Shown: in pieces, positions 6,377-9,911 of the stretch
Layout of the letters: each line of letters starts with the position of its first letter
How positions within the stretch are numbered: the first letter of the stretch is position 1
Source: an uncultured Prevotella sp.
GTDB lineage: Bacteria > Bacteroidota > Bacteroidia > Bacteroidales > Bacteroidaceae
Assembly (NCBI GenBank): GCA_937880835.1
Contig: CALGRN010000168.1
Span: 1-9,911, forward strand
Reading direction: 5' to 3'
DNA: 9,911 bases
Made by a program: the position numbers and the translations under genes
The notes under the pieces: model-generated
Database searches by the model: none
Told to the model about the DNA's origin: nothing
The model's input: the letters and a program-made list of their open reading frames with translations, nothing else

Positions 6377-7201
6377 ATGATAGAGATTAACAATATAGAA
6401 TACAACTACGCAGGAAGCAGACACAAAGTGTTTGAAAACCTGAACTTGCAACTCGGAGAGAATAAAATATACGGATTGCTGGGCAAGAACGGAACGGGAA
6501 AGAGCACGTTGCTGTATCTCATAAGCGGACTGCTGAGAGCAAAGAAAGGTAGTATCACTTTCGACGGAAACGATGTTTCAAAGCGCATTCCGGAGACATT
6601 GGAAGAGATTTTCATAGTTCCGGAAGAGTATGACATGCCGAATTTGTCGCTCGAAAGATTTATACAGATAAACAAAAGATTTTATCCTCACTTCAAAGAA
6701 GACGTGTTGCATAAATGCATTTCAGACTTCGAGCTTCCCGAAAAGCTAAATCTTAAAGCGTTGTCTATGGGACAAAAGAAGAAGATTTACATGAGTTTTG
6801 CGCTCGCGGCAGGCACTAAGCTGATGCTGATGGATGAACCTACCAACGGATTGGACATACCCTCGAAGAGTCTTTTCCGCAAAGTCGTGGCACAGAACAT
6901 GACCGACGACAGAACGCTTATCATATCTACGCATCAGGTTCACGATATAGAATCGCTGTTGGATCATATCATCATATTGGAAAATTCCAGACTTCTGTTG
7001 GACAAATCGGTATCTGAAATAACCGATGAATACAGTTTCGCGTTCAGACAACCTAACGAAATGAACGACGAAGTGATATATGCCGAACCGTCGCTTCAAG
7101 GAAATGCGGTGATAACAAAGCGCATGAAAGACGACCCGGAGACGCAAATGAACTTGGAACTTTTATTCAACGCCGTGACAAAGGGTATCATTAAAGGATG
7201 A
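6377..7201 (+). CDS. ABC transporter ATP-binding protein (YtrB-like)
   Basis: This cytosolic ATPase subunit would energise the permease encoded two genes downstream. It has 274 residues. Walker A is GKNGTGKST (36-44), the signature is LSMGQKKK (129-136), Walker B is LMLMDEP with catalytic Glu154, the D-loop is NGLD (157-160), and the H-loop is STHQ with His186. The expected Q-loop position reads FIVPEEYDMP (79-88), with Glu instead of Gln, which I recall as common in this Bacteroidota subgroup. The phrases GQKKK and TNGLDIPSKS are also characteristic of ATPases paired with YtrA-type GntR regulators. The tail (about 205-274) is a short subgroup-specific extension. The substrate cannot be told. 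Relatives in Bacillus are linked to cell-wall stress, and an export or envelope role is inferred from that and from the lipoprotein neighbour. Confidence 0.93.
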   Translation: MIEINNIEYNYAGSRHKVFENLNLQLGENKIYGLLGKNGTGKSTLLYLISGLLRAKKGSITFDGNDVSKRIPETLEEIFIVPEEYDMPNLSLERFIQINKRFYPHFKEDVLHKCISDFELPEKLNLKALSMGQKKKIYMSFALAAGTKLMLMDEPTNGLDIPSKSLFRKVVAQNMTDDRTLIISTHQVHDIESLLDHIIILENSRLLLDKSVSEITDEYSFAFRQPNEMNDEVIYAEPSLQGNAVITKRMKDDPETQMNLELLFNAVTKGIIKG

Positions 7202-7260
7202 GCTGCGGCGTCATCAAGCATCATAAACAATAAATTATTAATTTCAAAACGCATATCATA

Positions 7261-7977
7261 ATGAAAAAATCAAATATAATATTAATGGTAATGGCAGTCG
7301 TATTGCTGTCGGTATCTTCTTGTTCTGTAAGTAAGAGCACCAATAAGAAGTCGGAGAAAGTAACGCGGGTATTCAATGTTGACAACTTTAACAAGATAAG
7401 TTTAATAGGTTCGGGCGAAATATTTTTCAGGCAAAGCGATACCGTAAGCGTAAAACTGGCATGCTACAAGGAAAAACTCGACAATGTGAAAATAACGTCG
7501 AAAGACGGCATTCTGTCGATAAACAATAATAGAAAGGGTATAATGAGAGGATTATTCAGTATGCTCAGGGAAGCAAGCAATACGGATATTTACGTTTATA
7601 TCACAGCTCCCGACCTGTCTTATATAGACATAAGCGGCGCAGGCGAAATAAACATAGAAGAACCGATGAAGACAAAAACGTTTGCAATGGATGTAAAAGG
7701 AGCATGCGATGTAGATATAGAGGAAATCATTTGCGACAGTATGAGCATATCGATATCAGGCGCGGGAAATGTAAAAATGAAAGAAAAGAACGTGAAGATG
7801 ACTGAAATATACGTGAGCGGAGCAAGCGATTCGGACATCGTAATGGACAGTTGCATAAACGCAAAGGTCAGAGTTTCGGGCGCAGCAGGAATCAACCTGT
7901 CGGGCACTTTGCAGCATCTCGAATCGTCAGTAAGCGGTGCAGGAGAGATAAATACGAAGAAACTGAAATTGAAGTGA
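7261..7977 (+). CDS. Head-GIN (DUF2807) lipoprotein
   Basis: This 238-residue product begins with a lipoprotein signal: charged MKKSN, a hydrophobic core, then the lipobox VSSC with Cys21 as the acylated residue. A Lys/Ser-rich linker leads to a DUF2807 'head GIN' domain (PF10988, annotated as a putative autotransporter adhesin head), predicted to be a right-handed beta-helix. Glycine-alanine turns recur about every 20 residues at 126, 147, 167, 187, 207 and 226, mostly as SGAG or SGAS. An earlier GSGEI at 50-54 marks the first rung. The protein should be anchored in the membrane and face the periplasm or surface. It sits inside the ABC operon, 59 nt after the ATPase gene and 43 nt before the permease gene, so it is probably produced with the transporter and may act as a sensor, ligand binder or envelope stabiliser. 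No catalytic motif is visible. Confidence 0.88.
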   Translation: MKKSNIILMVMAVVLLSVSSCSVSKSTNKKSEKVTRVFNVDNFNKISLIGSGEIFFRQSDTVSVKLACYKEKLDNVKITSKDGILSINNNRKGIMRGLFSMLREASNTDIYVYITAPDLSYIDISGAGEINIEEPMKTKTFAMDVKGACDVDIEEIICDSMSISISGAGNVKMKEKNVKMTEIYVSGASDSDIVMDSCINAKVRVSGAAGINLSGTLQHLESSVSGAGEINTKKLKLK

Positions 7978-8020
7978 GACCGAAGAGAAGTATAATAACA
8001 AACAAAACAGAAAAGAAATT

Positions 8021-8851
8021 ATGAAAACATTCGATATAAAGCGTTTCGGTTATGTTTTTAACCGCACAATGATTGTCAACACGCGTAATTGGATAAAAAT
8101 GACAATAGGTCTGACAATAGGATTGCTGTTGATATTTATGACAACTTTGTACGATTATGGCAGATTCGGAATAGATGATATTCTGTTGAGATTTGAAAAC
8201 ACCATTTCGCTTGTAATTATGATATACAGTTTTCTCTTATTAGTCATGGGCAGCAATATATGCCAGGACATGAACAACAGACAGCAACGCATAGACACTC
8301 TCATGCTTCCGGCATCGAACTTGGAGAAATATTTGGTGCGTTATTTATACATTACCGTAGGCGCAGTGCTTTCATATATTGTGGCATTTGTGCTTGCCGA
8401 CATCATCCAGATGATTATTTCCTTAATAGTAAATCATGACTTTGTGTCGTTGACAATACATTTTATTAACTATATATTTAACGGTATGGCAAATTTGATG
8501 TATTATTACGAAGATATATTCTACGACGGTACGTTTATGATAATAATCAGTATATGGATTCATTCGATATATCTTCTCGGAGGAACTTTCTTCCGCAAGC
8601 AGGCTTGGTTGTTTACATCCGTAACGCTGTTGTTATCTTTTATTATCTTTATGTGGATATTAACGGGAGTTTGGAGAATAAGCGATGAAAATATATTATA
8701 CAGTATAATAAACATTATAGATGGGTCAGTGGTAATGGTATGGGCATTCCTCATGACATTCTTCTCTGCAATGATTGCGCTGAACTATTGTCTTTCTTAC
8801 AAACTGTTCAAGCGTTTGCAAGTAATAAACAACAAATGGATAAACATATAG
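8021..8851 (+). CDS. ABC transporter permease, six-helix membrane protein
   Basis: This 276-residue integral membrane protein is the probable partner of the ABC ATPase upstream. Hydrophobic segments lie at about 26-43, 62-79, 107-136, 170-188, 197-216 and 235-258, giving about six helices as in ABC-2 type permeases. The cytosolic stretch MNNRQQRIDTLMLPASNLEKYL (84-105), with its LPAS-NLEKYL core, recurs in Bacteroidota permeases next to GntR genes, as I recall. A basic N-terminus (KRFGYVFNR) points to an inside-in start. The stop codon lies 4 nt before the ATG of the GntR gene, so translation of the two is probably coupled. The substrate is unknown. Family assignment rests on topology and context more than on a single diagnostic motif. 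Confidence 0.85.
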   Translation: MKTFDIKRFGYVFNRTMIVNTRNWIKMTIGLTIGLLLIFMTTLYDYGRFGIDDILLRFENTISLVIMIYSFLLLVMGSNICQDMNNRQQRIDTLMLPASNLEKYLVRYLYITVGAVLSYIVAFVLADIIQMIISLIVNHDFVSLTIHFINYIFNGMANLMYYYEDIFYDGTFMIIISIWIHSIYLLGGTFFRKQAWLFTSVTLLLSFIIFMWILTGVWRISDENILYSIINIIDGSVVMVWAFLMTFFSAMIALNYCLSYKLFKRLQVINNKWINI

Positions 8852-8855
8852 GATT

Positions 8856-9212
8856 ATGAATTTCAGTAACGATAAAGCAATATACATACAGATGGCTGAC
8901 AGACTTTGCGACGACATCATAGCAGGAATATACGGCGAAGACGACCGTATTCCGAGCGTGCGCGAATATGCTGTGATGCTTGAAGTGAACACAAACACGG
9001 CGGTGAAGGCTTACGAGAAGCTGGCAAGAGACGAAATAATATACAACAAAAGAGGTCTGGGCTACTTCGTTTCGCCCGGTTCTCGCAACAAGATAGCAAC
9101 GTCGAGGCGCACGGAGTTTATAAACGAAACGCTGCCGGAGATATTCCGCAACATGCGACTTTTAGGCATAGGAATAGACGAGGTGACTGCCGAATGGAAC
9201 AAATCGCAATAA
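8856..9212 (+). CDS. GntR-family transcriptional regulator, YtrA subfamily
   Basis: This 118-residue DNA-binding protein has a winged helix-turn-helix at about 8-73: IYIQMADRLCDDIIAG for helix 1, RIPSVREYAVMLEVNTNTAVKAYEKL (31-56) for the reading unit, and the wing YNKRGLGYFV (63-72). The short C-terminal tail (74-118) has no FCD or UTRA ligand domain, which defines the YtrA subfamily. These are usually repressors of adjacent ABC transporter operons. Here the gene is last, after a 4-nt gap to the permease gene. In Bacillus subtilis the regulator gene comes first in its ytr operon. The inverted repeat at 5735-5760, over the operon's start site, is the likely target, giving negative feedback. 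The inducing signal is not visible from the sequence; in Bacillus, YtrA responds to cell-wall antibiotics. Confidence 0.93.
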   Translation: MNFSNDKAIYIQMADRLCDDIIAGIYGEDDRIPSVREYAVMLEVNTNTAVKAYEKLARDEIIYNKRGLGYFVSPGSRNKIATSRRTEFINETLPEIFRNMRLLGIGIDEVTAEWNKSQ

Positions 9213-9213
9213 A

Positions 9214-9240
9214 GGCAGGGGCGCGCAATGCGCCTTTGCC
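9214..9240 (+). terminator. Possible terminator hairpin after the GntR gene
   Basis: An 11-bp stem pairs 9214-9224 with 9230-9240, with two G-U pairs and a 5-nt loop (GCAAT). It starts 2 nt after the GntR stop codon. It is GC-rich and stable but no T-run follows. It may end the ABC operon or protect its 3' end. Confidence 0.5.
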
Positions 9241-9414
9241 CACGTTGAAAACGAGCGAAAGGAAAATCGTTAACATGAATTGCGAGTTGTAAAGAACAAG
9301 AGAAAACATGAGTTTTAAGATGAGTCGGACGAACGAAATATAACTGTTACACTTACCTTCTTTGACTGTTTGACGATGACTCTGTTTGAATTATTTTTTT
9401 GGTTATTAAACAAG

Positions 9415-9471
9415 TGCCTTTGTCGTAACTCCGTTAGTATCGAGGACGCAACTCCGTTACGACAAAAGGCA
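9415..9471. repeat. Long inverted repeat with nested direct repeats
   Basis: The outer arms TGCCTTTGTCGTAAC (9415-9429) and GTTACGACAAAAGGCA (9456-9471) pair over 15 positions with a single-base bulge. Inside, AACTCCGTTA occurs twice in direct orientation (9427-9436 and 9450-9459). Each copy is itself the core of a small GTAAC/GTTAC-type palindrome, so several alternative folds exist. It directly abuts repeat copy B. Confidence 0.75.
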
Positions 9472-9567
9472 TTGTTTTGTATGATGAAAGTTATTCTGTT
9501 ACAACACAAAAGTTGTCCTTTCACAACGTAAAAGGATAGCTTTTGAAATGCAATTTGCAACGGACTG
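9471..9567 (+). repeat. Intergenic repeat, copy B (diverged)
   Basis: The block begins ATTGTTTTG and ends GAAATGC...ACTG, like copy A at 5450-5568, and is in the same orientation. It holds two diverged units (AAAGTTATTCTGTT and AAAGTTGTCCTTTC) and one inverse (AAAAGGATAGCTTTT). It therefore has one unit fewer than copy A, and its palindrome is imperfect. The two copies flank the 3.5-kb ABC operon. Confidence 0.75.
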
Positions 9568-9673
9568 AAAATCTACATGGTAGAAAACGCAAGACAAGAG
9601 CTGCCAAAACATTGAGAAAAAGAGCGAATGGGAGCAGACGAAAAAGAAGAAATAAACAGCAAAACAAAACAAT

Positions 9674-9707
9674 AAAAAACACGGTAGCAGTAGCTACCGT
9701 GTTTTTT
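9674..9707. terminator. Strong bidirectional terminator
   Basis: AAAAAACACGGTAGC (9674-9688) and GCTACCGTGTTTTTT (9693-9707) form a perfect 15-bp stem with a 4-nt loop (AGTA). A T-run ends the hairpin on the + strand and an equal one on the - strand. It lies 15 nt past the stop of the - strand deaminase gene, its most likely client, and can also stop readthrough from the ABC operon. Confidence 0.92.
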
Positions 9708-9721
9708 ATATTTAAGATATT

Positions 9722-9911
9722 TTATTCCGCGTCGCTTGCCCAGAACATTGAGTCGTCGTTTTTAATCCATTCTTCAACGTCGATGATGCGGAAGGAGGTC
9801 TTACCCGTGCGAATGATGACCTTTGCGATGCCGGCATTTATAATCTGGCGCTTGCACATGGAGCAGGACATGGCATCCGGCAGGAGCTCGCCCGTTCCCG
9901 CGTCCCTGCCG
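9722..9911 (-). CDS. Deoxycytidylate deaminase-like protein, C-terminal part (partial)
   Basis: This frame runs in from the right edge and ends at TAA (9724-9722), giving the last 62 residues; the start is outside. The visible part has MSCSMCKRQIINAGI, the zinc-binding C-x-x-C and first helix of the cytidine/dCMP deaminase fold, then KVIIRT and the tail DVEEWIKNDDSMFW. Enzymes of this fold deaminate dCMP to dUMP, feeding thymidylate synthesis. The His/Cys-Ala-Glu half of the active site must lie upstream and cannot be checked. The SCSMCKR form and the WI-NDDS ending recall clostridial-type proteins rather than the standard Bacteroidota enzyme with PCIECSK. The piece also looks GC-richer than the rest of the window. 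A different substrate among deaminases cannot be excluded. Confidence 0.82.
   Translation of the reverse strand, partial: GRDAGTGELLPDAMSCSMCKRQIINAGIAKVIIRTGKTSFRIIDVEEWIKNDDSMFWASDAE

Larger units (their letters stand above)
9213..9721. other. Gene-free intergenic region with stacked hairpins
   Basis: These 509 nt separate the convergent ABC-GntR operon and the deaminase gene. They contain a hairpin right after the GntR stop, a long imperfect inverted repeat (9415-9471), the second copy of the dispersed repeat (9471-9567), and a strong terminator (9674-9707). The parts 9241-9414 and 9568-9673 hold no recognisable gene or site. The frames found there are short and overlap the repeats. Confidence 0.75.

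Noticed and set aside
6377..7201. Glu in place of Gln in the Q-loop of the ABC ATPase, as a sign of an inactive enzyme
   Set aside because: Walker A, the signature, Walker B Glu and the H-loop are all intact, and the same change appears, as I recall, in related Bacteroidota ATPases.
9315..9560. 81-residue - strand frame in the intergenic region
   Set aside because: It runs across the inverted repeat and repeat copy B, and its sequence is simply the translation of those repeats.

Overview
The window looks like chromosomal DNA of an anaerobic member of the Bacteroidota, most likely order Bacteroidales (Prevotella-like). Four things point there: a porQ gene of the type IX secretion system next to cmk; three candidate promoters of the Bacteroidota form TTTG/TTG-N19-TAnnTTTG; no obvious Shine-Dalgarno sequences; and families typical of gut Bacteroidota (a DUF3836-like protein, a head-GIN lipoprotein, and an ABC/GntR module).

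Region 1 (1-3325, + strand) is the 3' part of a glutamate-fermentation operon of the methylaspartate route. It holds the C-terminal end of glutamate mutase subunit E (glmE), methylaspartate ammonia-lyase (mal, all catalytic residues present), an AtuA-family protein and a small DUF4387 protein, followed by a hairpin terminator. GlmE and Mal convert glutamate to 3-methylaspartate and then to mesaconate. The last two genes have no assigned function, and no mesaconase or citramalate lyase gene follows them, so they are candidates for a step after mesaconate.

Region 2 (3429-5254, - strand) is a porQ-cmk operon, convergent with region 1. It has a clear promoter upstream of porQ, and a second promoter-like element just past cmk that could drive a short RNA.

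Region 3 (5703-9240, + strand) is a five-gene operon: DUF3836-like secreted protein, ABC ATPase, head-GIN lipoprotein, six-helix ABC permease, and a YtrA-type GntR regulator as the last gene. Its promoter carries an inverted repeat (CAGTGT-N14-ACACTG) at the predicted transcription start, the likely operator of the regulator. The whole operon lies between two related copies of an intergenic repeat (5450-5568 and 9471-9567) in the same orientation.

Region 4 (9415-9911) holds stacked hairpins, the second repeat copy, a strong bidirectional terminator, and the C-terminal 62 codons of a - strand deoxycytidylate-deaminase-like gene. That gene looks more GC-rich than the rest and resembles clostridial sequences.

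The best candidates for something undescribed are the AtuA/DUF4387 pair in the methylaspartate operon, and the self-regulated ABC/GIN-lipoprotein/DUF3836 module with its operator and flanking repeats.
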